Source of the DNA: Triticum aestivum
Lineage: Eukaryota; Streptophyta; Magnoliopsida; Poales; Poaceae
DNA: 64,000 bases
Assembly: GCF_018294505.1 (NCBI RefSeq)
Contig: NC_057810.1
Span: 707,745,859-707,809,858 of the forward strand
Direction: 5' to 3'
Positions 1 to 12,104 of this stretch are shown in pieces. A model generated the notes under the pieces. It saw only the letters and a list, made by a program, of their open reading frames with translations. It ran no database searches and was not told where the DNA came from. The translations under genes were made by a program, and so were the position numbers. Within the stretch, counting starts at the first letter, position 1. Each line of letters opens with the position of its first letter.

Positions 1-1319
1 GGATCGAGACTGGGATTTGTCACTCCGTGTAAACGGAGAGGTATCTCTGGGCCCACTCGGTAGGACATCATCATATGCGCAATGTGACCAAGGAGTTGAT
101 CACGGGATGATGTGTTACGGAACGAGTAAAGTGACTTGCCGGTAACGAGATTGAACAAGGTATCGGTATACCGACGATCGAATCTCGGGCAAGTAAAATA
201 CCGCTAGACAAAGGGAATTGTATACGGGATCGATTGAGTCCTTGACATCATGGTTCATCCGATGAGATCATCGTGGAACATGTGGGAGCCAACATGGGTA
301 TCCAGATCCCGCTGTTGGTTATTGACCGGAGAACGTCTCGGTCATGTCTGCATGTCTCCCGAACCCGTAGGGTCTACACACTTAAGGTTCGATGACGCTA
401 GGGTTATAAAGGAAGCTTGTATGTGGTTACCGAATGTTGTTCGGAGTCCCGGATGAGATCCCGGACGTCACGAGGAGTTCCGGAATGGTCCGGAGGTAAA
501 GATTTATATATGGGAAGTCCTGTTTCGGCCATCGGGACAAGTTTCGGGGTCATCGGTATTGTACCGGGACCACCGGAAGGGTCCCGGGGGCCCACCGGGT
601 GGGGCCACCTGCCCCGGGGGGCCACATGGGCTGTAGGGGGTGCGCCTTGGCCTACATGGGCCAAGGGCACCAGCCCCAAGAGGCCCATGCACCTAGGGAA
701 CCCTAGAGGGAAGAGTCCTCGAAGGGGAAGGCACCTCCGAGGTGCCTTGGGGAGGATGGACTCCTCCCACCCTCCTTGGCCGCTCCCCAAAACCCATCTA
801 GGGCTGGCCACCGCCCCTAGGGGGTGGGAAACCCTAAAGGGGGCACAGCCCTCCCCTTCCCCTATATATATGAGGCCTAGGGGCTGCCCATAACACGCGA
901 TTTGATCTCTCGTTGGTGCAGCCCTGGCCCTCTCCCTCCTCCTCTTCTCCCATGGTGCTTGGCGAAGCCCTGCGGGATTGCCATGCTCCTCCACCACCAC
1001 CACGCCGTTGTGCTGCTGCTGGATGGAGTCTTCCTCAACCTCTCCCTCTCTCCTTGCTGGATCAAGGCGTGGGAGACGTCACCGGGCTGTACGTGTGTTG
1101 AACGCGGAGGTGCCGTCCGTTCGGCACTTGATCATCGGTGATTTGAATCACGACGAGTACGACTCTATCAACCCCGTTCAGTTGAACGCTTCCGCTTAGC
1201 GATCTACAAGGGTATGTAGATGCACTCTCCTCTCTCTTTCTACTCGTTGCTGGTCTCTCCATAGATAGATCTTGGTGATTCGTAGGAAAATTTTTGAATT
1301 TCTGCTACGTTCCCCAACA
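1..1319 (+). mobile_element. Angela/BARE/WIS-type Copia LTR, 3' portion
   Basis: The right end reads CTACGTTCCCCAACA, the remembered 3' terminus of Angela-group Copia LTRs, and the same sequence in reverse borders both LTRs of the second Angela element in this window. The 5' end of the LTR lies outside the window. A TATA box sits near 862. The five bases after the LTR (1320-1324, ATATC) should be one copy of the target duplication, but the other copy is not visible. The LTR is inserted in the 3' non-coding region of Gypsy C: flanking sequence from 1320 matches that of Gypsy A from about 9496. Whether it is a solo LTR or the 3' LTR of a full element cannot be decided here. Confidence 0.9.
862..871 (+). 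promoter_or_regulatory. TATA box of Angela-type LTR
   Basis: CTATATATAT follows a GC-rich stretch and precedes a probable transcript start in the LTR. The matching position in the Angela 2 LTRs also carries TATATATA (7221-7228 and 21617-21626, minus strand). Confidence 0.65.
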
Positions 1320-1699
1320 ATATCACTGTGGGTGGAATAGAATATGATGATGGAGGTTGTGTGGAGAAGACAAAAAAGAACAAAGTCTCATGTTAACAAG
1401 GCTAATCAACGGGCTATGGAGATGCCCATCAATTGATGTCGACATGAGGAGTAGGGATTGCCATGCAACGGATGCACTAGAGCTATAAATGTATGAAAGC
1501 TCAACAAAAGAAACTAGTGGGTGTGCATCCAACTTGCTTGCTCACGAAGACCTAGGGCATTTTGAGGAAGCCCATCATTGGAATATACAAGCCAAGTTCT
1601 ATAATGAAAAATTGCCACTAGTATATGAAAGTGACAACAAATGAGACTCTCTATATGAATAACATGGTGCTACTTTGAAGCACAAGTGTGGAAAAAGAT

Positions 1700-1800
1700 A
1701 GTAGCATTGCCCCCCTTTTTTGGGCCTTTTTTGGCCTTTCTCTTTTTTTATTTGGCCTTTCCTTTTTTATTTGGCCTTTCTTTTTTTAAGGGACAATGCT
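1700..1800. repeat. Pyrimidine-rich tract with repeated TTTGGCCTTTC
   Basis: Runs of T and C enclose several copies of TTTGGCCTTTC-like words. The same tract occurs in Gypsy A at about 9888-9995, so it is a feature of the shared 3' non-coding region and not random low complexity. Confidence 0.7.
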
Positions 1801-2983
1801 CTAATAATGATGATCATCACACTTCTATTTATTTACAACTCATGAGTTACGTCTCAAAACTAGAACAAGATATGACTCTATATGAATGCCTCCGGCGGTG
1901 TACCAGGATGGGCAATGAATCAAGAGTGACATGTATGAAAAATTATGAAGATGGCTTTGCCACAATACAATGTCAACTACATGGCGTGCCATGATGAACG
2001 GAACGGTGGAAAGTTGCATGGCAATATATCTCGGAATGGCTATGAAAATGCCATAATAGGTAGGTATGGTGGCTGTTTTGAGGAAGATATAAGGATGTTT
2101 ATGTGTGATAGAGTGTATCGTATCACGGGGTTTGGATGCACCGATGAAGTTTGCACCAACTCTCAAGGTGAGAAAGGGCGATGCACGGTACGGAAGAGGC
2201 TAGCAATGATGGAAAGGTAAAAGTGCGTATAATCCATGGACTCAACATTAGTCATAAAGAACTCATATACTTATTGCAAAAATCTACAAGTCATCAAAAA
2301 CCAAGCACTACGCGCATGCTCCTAGGGGGATTGATTGGTAGTAAAAGACCATCGCTCGTCCCCGACCGCGACTCATAAGGATGACAATCTAAGAACACCT
2401 CATATTTCAAATTTGTTACACAACGGTTACCATACGTGAATGCTACAGGACTTGCCAACTTCAACACAAGTATTCTTTAAATTCACAATTACCCAACTAG
2501 CATGACTCTAATATCACCACCTCTATATCTCAAAACAATTATTAAGCATCCAATTGATCAGAGCATCCAATTTACTTCCTATTATAGTTTTTATTATAAC
2601 TAACTTGGATGCCCACCATTCTAAGACCAATTTTATAATGATAGAAAATACCATGCTGTTATAAAAGACTCTCAAAATAATATAAGTGAAGCATGAGAGA
2701 TCAACAATTTCTACAAAATTAAATCACCACCGTGCTCTAAAAGGTATAAGTGAAGCACTAGAGCAAAACTATCTAGCTCAAAAGATATAAGTGAAGCACA
2801 TAGAGTATTCTAATAAATTCCAAATCATGTGGATTTCTCCCGAAAGATGTGTACAGCAAGGATGATTGTGGTAATATAAAAAGAAAAGAATAATATCATA
2901 CATGACGCTCCAAGCAAAACACATAGCATGTGGCGAATAAAATATAGCTCCAAGTAAAGTTACCGATAGACGAAGACGAAAGA

Positions 2984-3007
2984 GGGGATGCCTTCCGGGG
3001 CATCCCC
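2984..3007. other. Perfect 9-bp hairpin in Gypsy C 3' region
   Basis: Arms GGGGATGCC and GGCATCCCC are separated by six bases. The right arm runs into CAAGCTTAGG, which resembles the polypurine tract next to the Gypsy A LTR. The identical 24-base structure recurs in Gypsy A at 11221-11244. Confidence 0.8.
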
Positions 3008-3729
3008 AAGCTTAGGCTTTTGGTTATCCTTGAATATCTTGGGGTTCCATGGGCATCCCCAAGCTTAGGCTCTTGCCACTCCTTATTCCATAGTCCATCA
3101 AATCTTTACCCAAAACTTGAGAACTTCACAACACAAAACTCAACACGAAATCTCATAAGCTCCGTTAGTGCAAGAAAGAAAAACCACCACATAAGGTACT
3201 GTAATGAACTCATTATTTATTTATATTGGTGTTAAACCTACTGTATTCCAACTTCTCTATGGTTCATACCACTCGATACTAGCCAAAGATGCATCAAAAT
3301 AAGCAAACAACACACGAAAAACAAAATCTGTCAAAAAACAGAACAGTCTGTAGCAATCTGTAACTTTCGAATACTTATGGAACTCTAAAAATCCTACAAA
3401 CAAAGGAAGTCCTGGGAAATTTGTTTATTGATCTACAGCAAAAAGAATCAACTCAAAAGCACGTTTTTGTGATTTACTAAAATTATTTTCGTGCGCGCAA
3501 AAGTGTCTGTTTTTCAGCAGAATCAAATTAACTATCACCGTAGGTTATCCTATAGGTTCTACTTGGCACAAACACTAATTTCAACATGAAAACACATCCA
3601 AACAGAAGCTAGATGAAACATTTATTACTAAACAGAACCAAAAAGTAAGAAACAAAAATAAAATTGGGTTGCCTCCCAACTAGCGCTATCGTTTAACGCC
3701 TCTAGCTAGGCATAAAAGCGAGAATAGAT

Positions 3730-5810
3730 CTAAGTAGTGCCATCTTTGGCATTCAATTCATAAGTAGCTCGCATGGTAGATTCATAAGGTAATTTAACTT
3801 TCTTTCTTGGAAAGCGTTCCATGCCTTTCCTTAATGGAAATTGGAATCTAATATTCCCTTCCTTCAAATCAATAATTGCACCAATCGTTCTAAGGAAAGG
3901 TCTACCAAGAATAATAGACATGAAAGATTGCAATCTATATCAAGAACGATAAAATCTACGGGCACATAATTCCTATTTGCAACAATAAGAACATCATTGA
4001 TCCTTCCCATAGGTTTCTTAATGGTGGAATCCGTCAGGTGCAAGTTTAAAGAGCAATCATCAAAATCATGGAAACCTATCACATAACATAAAGTTTTCGG
4101 AATCGTGGAAACACTAGCACCCAAATCACACAAAGCATAGCACTCATGATCTTTAATTTTAATCTTTATAGTAGGTTCCCACTCATCATAAAGTTTTTTA
4201 GGTATAGAAACTTCCAAATTAAGTTTTTGCTCATATGATTGCATCAAGGCATCAACAATATGTTTGGTAAAAGCTTTATTTTGACTATAAGCATGAGGAG
4301 AATTCAACACGGATTGCAACAAGGAAATACAATATATTAAAGAACAATTATCATAATTAAATTCCTTGAAATCCATAATAGTGGGTTCAATGCTATGTAA
4401 AGTCTTGACCTCTCCAATCCCAGTTTTACCAAATTTAGCATCAAGAGCTAAAAACTCCGAATTATTGGGACGCCTTTTAACTAAAGTTGACTCATCTCCA
4501 GTCCCATCATTATTAAGATTCATATTGCAAAACAAGTATTTAATAGGGGATACATAAATAACTTTTAGATCTTCATCATTATTTTCATGGAAACTAGAAG
4601 AACACGCTTTTCCAAAGCAATCTTTCTTAGCACGCAACCTAGCAGTTCTTTCTTTGCACTCATCAATGGAAATTCTCATGGCTTTGAGAGACTCATTGAT
4701 ATCATGCTTAGGTGGAATAGATCTAAGTTTCAAAGAATCAACATCAAGCGAAAGTCTATCAATGTTCCTAGCCAATTCATCAACTTTAAGCAATTTTTCT
4801 TCAAGCAAAACATTAAAATTCTTTTGAGAGATCATAAATTCTTTAACGCTATTCTCAAAATCAGAGGTCATCTTATTAAAATTTCCATAAGAGTTGTTGT
4901 AGGAATTAACATAATTACTAGAGGAATTACTAGGAAACGGTCTAGGATTAAAGTTTCCTCTATAAGCATTGTTACCAAAATTATTCCTACCAACAAAATT
5001 CACATCCATAGATTCAATATTATTCTCAATAAAAGTAGACAAAGGCATATCATTAGGATCAATAGGAGCACTCTTAGTAGCAAAAAATTTCATAAGTCCA
5101 TCCATCTTTCCACTCAAAACATTATTTTCTTCTATAGCATGCACTTTTTTACTAGTAGATCTTTTGGTGTGCCATTGAGAATAATTAGCCATAATGTTAT
5201 CAAGGAGTTTAGTAGCTTCTCCTAAGGTGATTTCCATAAAAGTGCCTCCCGCGGCCAAATCTAAAAGATTTCTCGAAGCAAAATTCAATCCGGCATAAAT
5301 TTTTTGTATGATCATCCATAAGTTCAAACCATGGGTAGGGCAATTGCAAATCATTAATTTCATTCTTTCCCAAGATTGGGAAACATGCTCATGATCAAGT
5401 TGTTTAATATTCATAATATCGTTTCTAAGAGAGATGATCCTAGCGGGAGGAAAATACTTAGAGATAAAAGCATCTTTGCACTTATTCCATGTATCAATAC
5501 TATTCTTAGGCAAAGACGAAAACCAAGTTTTAGCATGATCTCTAAGCGAAAACGGAAATAACTTCAATTTAACAATATCATTATCCAAATCTTTTTTCTT
5601 TTGCATATCACACAAATCAACAAAGTTGTTTAGATGAGTAGCGGCATCTTCACTAGGAAGGCCAGAGAATTGATCTTTCATAACAAGATTCAGCAAAGCA
5701 GCATTGATTTCACAAGATTCAACATCATTAAGAGGAGCAATCGGAGTGATAAGGAAATCATTATTATTGGTATCGGAAAAGTCAAAAAATTTGGTATTAT
5801 CTTGCGCCAT
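3730..5810 (-). pseudogene. gag: Gypsy C gag-protease, frameshifted
   Basis: I start at the ATG at 5810, whose product begins MAQDNTKFFDFSD. The frame is open for 117 more codons upstream, but those cross the primer site and LTR, so they are unlikely to be translated. The first ~300 residues match a plant Gypsy capsid (retrotransposon gag) domain, with KTWFSSLPKNSIDTWN and KYFPPARI typical of that fold. An Asn/Ser-rich linker and a coiled segment follow, then a retropepsin-like protease with DLGASVSTIP as the catalytic site. Near 3920 the frame shifts: the end of protease (IILGRPFLRTIGA) is in another frame that stops at 3730. No polymerase follows. Capsid would form particles; enzymes must come from another element. 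Confidence 0.85.
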
Positions 5811-6004
5811 CGTGACAAACAATCCAATACACAAGCACACAAAAAGGCAAGCGAAAGAGAGAGGAGAACGGGAAAGAGAGGGTGAATAAAATGACAAGGG
5901 TGAAGTGGGGGAGAGGAAAACGAGAGGCAAATGGCAAATAATGTAATGCGAGGGTGATGAGTTTGTGATGGGTACTTGGTATGTCTTGACTTGAGCGAAG
6001 ACCT

Positions 6005-6021
6005 CCCCGGCAACAGCACCA
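6005..6021 (-). promoter_or_regulatory. Primer-binding site, tRNA-Asp type (Gypsy C)
   Basis: The plus strand reads CCCCGGCAACAGCACCA, two mismatches from the 3' end of plant tRNA-Asp with its CCA tail. Read on the minus strand it starts TGG, 11 bases inside the LTR edge at 6033. The spacing is the same in Gypsy A. Confidence 0.85.
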
Positions 6022-6032
6022 GAAATCCTTCT

Positions 6033-6761
6033 TGCTACCTCTTGAGCACTGCGTTGGTTTTCCTTGAAGAGGAAAGGGTGATGCAGCAAAGTAGCGTAAG
6101 TATTTCCCTCAGTTTTTGAGAACCAAGGTATAAATCCATTAGGAGGCACCTCAAAAGTCCCACGCACCTACACAAACAAACAAGAACCTCGCAACCAACG
6201 CAATAAAGGGGTTGTCAATCCCTTCACGGTAACTTGCAAAAGTGAGATCTGATAGAGATAATAAGATAAGATAAATATTTTGATATTCTATGATATAGAT
6301 TGGAAAATAAAAGATGCAAATAAAAGTATACGGAACATTTATATGATAAAAGATAGACCCGAGAGCCATAGGTTTCACTAGTGGCTTCTCTCAAGACATC
6401 ATAAGTATTACGGTTGGTGAACAAATTACTGTAGAGCAATTGATAGAAAAGTGCATAGTTATGAGATTATCTAGGCATGATCATGTATATAGGCATCACG
6501 TCTGCAACAAGTAGATCAAAACGATTCTGCATCTACTACTATTACTCCCACACATCGACCGACTCCTGCCTGCATCTAGAGTATTAAGTTCATGAAAAAC
6601 AGAGTAACACATTAAGAAAGATGACATGATGTAGAGGGATAAACTCATGCAATATGATATAAACCCCATTGTTTTATCCTCAATGGCAACAATACAATAC
6701 GTGCCTTGCTGCCCCTACTGTCAGTGGGAAAGGACACCACAAGATTGAACCCAAAGCTAAG
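6033..6761 (-). repeat. Gypsy C 5' LTR, partial
   Basis: Starts TGCTACCTCTTGAG on the plus strand, the 3' edge of the minus-strand LTR, next to the primer site. It is cut at 6762, where the TGTCGG terminus of Gypsy B begins. CTAAG at 6757-6761 would be the left target duplication of Gypsy B. The remainder of this LTR was not found in the window. Confidence 0.75.
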
Positions 6762-6791
6762 TGTCGGTATAAAACTGGCGGATCTCGGGTA
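6762..6791 (-). repeat. Gypsy B, first LTR, left fragment
   Basis: Thirty bases beginning TGTCGGTATAAAACTGGCGG match the start of the second Gypsy B LTR at 23859. The LTR resumes at 22945 after Angela 2. GGGTA at 6787-6791 is the left copy of the Angela 2 target duplication. Confidence 0.85.
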
Positions 6792-7567
6792 TGTTGGGGA
6801 ACGTAGCAGAAATTCAAAATTTTCTACGCATCACCAATATCAATGTATGGAGTCACTAGCAACGAGAGAGAGGGGAGTGCATCTTCATACCTTTGAAGAT
6901 CGCTAAGCGGAAGCATTGCAAGAACGCGGATGAAGGAGTCATACTCGCGGCGATTCAAATCACGGAAGATCCGATCTAACACCGAACGGATGGCGCCTCC
7001 GCGTTGAACACACGTACAGCCTGGGGACGTCTCCTCCTTCTTGATCCAGCAAGGGGAGAGGAGAAGTTGAGGGAGAACTCCGAAAGCACGATGGCGTGGT
7101 GGTGGTGGAGCTCGTGGTTCTTCGGCAGAGCCTCGCTAAGCACTACAGAGGAGGAGGAAGTGTTGGAGGAGGGAGGGGCTGCGCCAGGGGAAAGGTGTGG
7201 CTGCCCTCCCACCCCCTCACTATATATAGGGGAAGGGGAGAGGGGGCCCGCCCCTCTAGATGGATCTAGAGGAGGGGGTGGCGGCCAGGGGAAACCCTAG
7301 ATGGGTTTGGGCGCCCCCACCCCCTAGGAAACTTGCCCCCAAGCCGGGAGGGGAGGCTGCCCTAGGGGTGGCGCCCCTACCTCTCCAGGTTACATGAGAT
7401 GGGTTGGGAGGGGCGCTCAACCCCTTAGTGGGCTGATGTGCCCCCTCCCCTTGCCCATAAGGCCCCCCAACACTTGCCGGGGCCTCCGAAACCCCTTTCG
7501 GACACGCTGGTCATCACCTGGTACCCCCGGAACAATTCCGGCCTCCAATACCCTTTGTCCAATATAC
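6792..7567 (-). repeat. Angela 2 3' LTR, right-hand half of the element order
   Basis: Begins TGTTGGGGAACGTAG, the reverse of the Angela 3' terminus. It aligns to 21189-21967 in the other LTR. TATAC at 7563-7567 is the left duplication of Gypsy A. The LTR continues at 15114. Confidence 0.92.
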
Positions 7568-9101
7568 TGATAACCCACAAGTGTAGGGGATCGCAACATT
7601 TTTCAATAAGTAAGAGTGTCGAACCCAAGGAGGAGCTAAAGGTATAATAACTATTCCCTCAAGTTCTATCGACCACCAATACAACTCTACGCACGCTTGA
7701 CGTTCGCTTTACCTAGAACAAGTATGAAACTAGAAATACTTTGTAGGTGTTGTTGGATAGGTTTGCAAGATAATAAAGAACACGTAAATAAAAAGTAGGG
7801 GCTGTTTAGATAAAGATGCAATAAAGTAAATATAGCGAGTGTGGAAAACTGGTGGTAGGAGTGGTGAAATTGCCCCTAAGCAATTGACTATGTTACTAGA
7901 CCGGTAATCACTATTGCAATTCTATTTGAGGGAGAGGCATAAGCTAACATACTTTCTCTAGTTGAATCATATGCACTTATGATTGGAACTCTAGCAAGCA
8001 TCCGCAACTACTAAAGATTCATTAAGGTAAAACCCAACCATAGCATTAAAGTATCAAGTCCCCTTTTATCCCATACACAAACAGCCTACTTACTCGGGTA
8101 TGTGCTTCTGTCACTCACGCCACCCACCATAAGCAAATCATAAACATATTGCAAACCCTACCGCGGGGATCCCTCACGCTTTCGCGACACGGAGGGCACA
8201 ATAGGACAGCACCAATAATAAAACATGCAACTCAAACCAATCATAGCAATTCATCAATCTCCGATAGGACAACAAAAATCTACTCAGACATCATAGGATG
8301 GCAACACATCATTGGATAATAATATGAAGCATAAAGCACCATGTTCAAGTAGAGGGTACAACGAGTTGCGGGAGAGTGGACCGCTCGATATAGATGGGGG
8401 AAGGTGATGGAGATGTTGGTGAAGATCGCGGTGATGATGATGGCCCCTGGCAGCGCTCCGGCGCCACCAGAAGCAAGGGGGAGAGATCCCCCCTTCTTCT
8501 TCTTCTTCCTTGACCTCCTACCTAGATGGGAGAAGGGTTTCCCCTCTGGTCCTTGGCTCCCATGGCATGGGAGGGGCGAGAGCCCCTCCGAGATTGTATC
8601 TATCTCTCTGTTTCCGCGTTCTCAGATTCTACCTCTTCACCGTTTCTTTAATATCCGGAGATCCGTAACTCCGATTGGGGTGAATCTTTCGCCCAGATTT
8701 TTCTCATAAAATTAGCTTTCTTGCAGAAAAAGAAGGGCATCAACTGCCTTACGGGGGGCCCAAGAGAGTCCAGGGCACGCTTGCCTCCCTGGGGCGCGCT
8801 TGCCTCCCTGGGGCGCGCCCCCTATCTCCTGGCCCCCTTGGGCACCGTCTCGTGTTGATTTTACTTCCCAAAAATCACAAATATTCCAAAAAAAATCTCC
8901 GTCCGGTTTTATCCCATTTGGACTCTGTTTGATATTGGTTTTCTGTGGAACATAAAATATGCAACAAACAGGAACTGGCACTGGGCACTGGATCAATATG
9001 TTAGTCCCAAAAATAGTATAAAAAGTTGCCAAAAGTATATGAAAGTTGAAGAATATTGGCATGGAACAATCAAAAATTATAGATACGACGGAGACGTATC
9101 A
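7568..9101 (-). repeat. Gypsy A 3' LTR
   Basis: 1534 bp, aligned to 13573-15108. Differences are scattered substitutions plus two length changes: this copy has a tandem duplication of about 19 bp near 8780-8820 and lacks about 21 bp found near 14425 in the other copy. Confidence 0.9.
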
Positions 9102-9116
9102 GCATCCCCAAGCTTA
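9102..9116 (-). promoter_or_regulatory. Gypsy A polypurine tract
   Basis: Minus strand TAAGCTTGGGGATGC lies immediately before the 3' LTR, the position expected for plus-strand priming. Near copies of this word lie farther inside the element, at about 11238-11253 and 11296-11311. Confidence 0.7.
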
Positions 9117-12104
9117 ATTCCTGCTCGTCCTCGAGTAGGTAAATGATAAAAAAGATAATTTTTGAAGTGGAATGCTACCTAGCATAATCTTGATCATATG
9201 TCTAATCATGGCATGAATATTAAGACACGAGTGATTCAAAGCAATAGTATATCATTTGACATAAAAAACGATAATACTTCGAGCGTACCAATAAAGCAAT
9301 CATGTCTTTTCAAAACAACAAGGCCAAAGCAAGCTTATCCCTACAAAATCATACAGTTTGACCATGCTTCATCTTCGTCACACAAAAATGCTCCCATCAT
9401 GCACAACCCCGATGACGAGCTGAGCAATTGGTTCATACTTTTTAACACGCTTCAGCCTTTTCAACCCTCACACAATACATGAGCGCAAGCCATGGATATA
9501 GCACTATAGGTGGAATAGAATATAATGATGGAGGTTATGTGGAGAAGACAAAAAAGGAGAAAGTCTCACATCGATGCAGCTAATCAACGGGCTATGGAGA
9601 TGCCCATCAATTGGTGTCAATGCGAGGAGTAGGGATTGCCATGCAACGGATGCACTAAGACCTATAAATGTATGAAAGCTCAACAAAAGAAACTAAGTGG
9701 GTGTGCATCCAACTTGCTTGCTCATGAAGACCTAGGGCATTTGAGGAAGCCCATCGTTGGAATATACAAGCCAAGTTCTATAATGAAAATTCCCACTAGT
9801 ATATGAAAGTGACAACATAGGAGACAATCTATATGAAGAACATGGTGCTACTTTGAAGCACAAGTGTGGAAAAAGGATAGTAACATTGCCCCTTTTCTTT
9901 TTCTTTTTTTTTCTTTTTGGGTGGGCTTCTTTGGCCCCCTTTTTTCTTTAGGCTTCTTTGGCCTTTCCTTTTTTTTCTTTTTTTCTTTTTTTATGGGGCA
10001 ATGCTCTATAATGATGATCATCACACTTTTATTTACTTACAACTCGATATTACAACTCGATACTAGAACGAAGATATGACTCTATATGAATGCTTCCGGC
10101 AGTGTACCGGGATGTGCAATGATCTAGCGTAGCCATGACATAAAAACAGGACAAGCCATGAAAACATCATGCTAGCTATCTTACGATCATGCAAAGCAAT
10201 ATGACAATAAATGCTCAAGTCATGTATATGATGATGATGGAAGTTGCATGGCAATATATCTCAGAATGGCTATGAAAATGCCATGATAGGTAGGTATGGT
10301 GGGTGTTTTGAGGAAGATATAAGGAGGCTTATGTGTGATAGAGCGTATCGTATCATGGGGTTTGGATGCACCGGCGAAGTTTGCACCAACTCTCGAGGTG
10401 AGAAATGGCAATGCACGGTACCAAAGAGGGTAGCAATGATGGAAAGGTAAAAGTGCGTATAATCCATGGACTCATATTAGTCATAAAGAACTCATATACT
10501 TATTGCAAAAGTTTATTAGCCCTCGAAGCAAAGTACTACTATGCATGCCCCTAGGGGGATAGATTGGTAGGAAAAGACCATCGCTCGTCCCCGACTGCCA
10601 CTCATAAGGAAGAAAATCAAAGAAACACCCCATGCTTCAAATTTGTCACACAACGGTTACCATACGTGCATGCTACGGGACTTGCAAACCTCAACACAAG
10701 TGTCTCTACAATCCACAACCACCCACTAGCATGACTCTAATATCACCATCTTTATATCGCAAAACTATTGCAAGGAATCAAACATATCATATTCAACGAT
10801 TTACAAGTTTATGTAGGATTTTATGACTAACCATGTGAATGACCAATTCCTGTCATCTCTCTAAATAGATATAAATGAAGCAAGAGAGTTTAATTCTTTC
10901 TACAAAAGATATGCCCACGCTCTAACAAATATAAATGAAGCAAAAGAGCATTCTACAAATGGCAGTTTTCTATGTGAAGAGCAACAGGCAATCCAAACTT
11001 CAAACGATATACGTGAAGCACAAGAAGCATTCTATAAATCCATACTCAAAAGATTTAAATGAAGTGCATGAGCATTCTATAAAATCAACCAAGGACTATC
11101 TCATAACAGCATGGTGCATAAAACAAAAATGAAAATTAAATGCAAAAGACGCTCCAAGACTTGCACATAATGCACGAACGAAACGAATCCGAAAACATAC
11201 CGATACTTGTTGAAGAAAGAGGGGATGCCTTCCGGGGCATCCCCAAGCTTAGACGCTTGAGTCTCCTTGAATATTTACTTGGGGTTCCTTGGGCATCCCC
11301 AAGCTTGAGCTCTTGCCTCTCTTCCTTTTCCTCATATCGAAACTTCCTCGATTAGACAGTTCATCCACACAAAACTTCAACAGAAAACTCGGTAAGATCC
11401 GTTAGTATAATAAAGCAAATCACTACTCTAAGTACTGTAGAAAACCGATTCTTATTTTGTTTTTGCATTGTGTCTACTGTAATATAACTTTTCCATGGCT
11501 TACTCCACTGATAGGAATTGATAGTTTCATCAAAACAAGCAAACTATGCATCAAAAGCAGAATCTGTCAAAAACAGAACAGTCTGTAGCAATCTGAACAT
11601 TCACCATACTTATGGTACCCCAAAAATTCTACGAAAATTATGAAAAATAAAAAAGTTGTATAGCAAGACAATACAGAAGGAATCAGAACCATTTGAGGTT
11701 CCAGTTAAAAATGTAAAATCGAGCACTACAGCAAAAGTTTCTGTCCTGCACCATACAAACCAACAAGCATTGTAAACATCCTAAAGGCAAACCTTGGCAC
11801 ATTATTTTTATAATACAATGGAATTGTACAAGGGGATAATTATTTGTGATGAAAAGTTTCTGTAATCAAGATTCACAAAGTTTCCGTGAGCATGAACAAA
11901 GTTCAAGGAGCTCTCCCACTTCAATAATGCTTGTCTCTCTCACTTTCACTTTCCTTTTTGAAAAGTTTTTAGGTTTCCCCTATTTATTTATTTTGTTTTT
12001 AAACTATATAAAAGCACTCAACAGAAATAAATGACTCTCTAAAACTTCCGGGTTGTCTTCCTGGCAGCGCTCTCTTTAAAGCCATTAAGCTAGGCATATA
12101 GTGC
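9117..12104 (-). other. Gypsy A 3' non-coding region
   Basis: About 3 kb with no believable reading frame. The part from about 9496 aligns by eye with 1320-3700 of Gypsy C. Shared landmarks are the pyrimidine tract (9888-9995), a word similar to GATATAAGTGAAGCA repeated several times, the hairpin at 11221-11244 and the segment beside the coding end (near 12050; near 3665 in C). Confidence 0.75.
11221..11244. other. Conserved hairpin in Gypsy A 3' region
   Basis: Same arms (GGGGATGCC and GGCATCCCC) and same six-base loop as at 2984-3007 in Gypsy C. It is followed by CAAGCTTAG, and a further GGCATCCCCAAGCTT lies about 55 bases to the right. Confidence 0.8.

Larger units (their letters stand above)
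1320..6761 (-). mobile_element. Gypsy element C: non-autonomous, gag-protease only
   Basis: Minus-strand LTR element, truncated by the window on its 3' side. In element order it has part of the 5' LTR (6033-6761), a tRNA-Asp primer site (6005-6021), a gag-protease ORF (5810 down to 3730) and a non-coding 3' region (3729 down to 1320). No reverse transcriptase, RNase H or integrase follows protease: the sequence passes directly into the 3' non-coding part. That 3' part aligns by eye with Gypsy A from about 9496 to 12100. The LTR resembles the Triticeae Fatima/Sabrina/WHAM group by memory; exact family not resolved. Angela 1 is inserted at 1319/1320 and Gypsy B at 6761/6762. Confidence 0.8.

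Noticed and set aside
404..1003. 199-codon minus-strand frame in the Angela-type LTR, plus overlapping plus-strand frames
   Set aside because: GC-rich LTR sequence is open in several frames at once; it is low-complexity and lies across the TATA box.
4587..5225. 212-codon plus-strand frame opposite the Gypsy C gag
   Set aside because: Shadow of the clear gag-protease frame; no domain.
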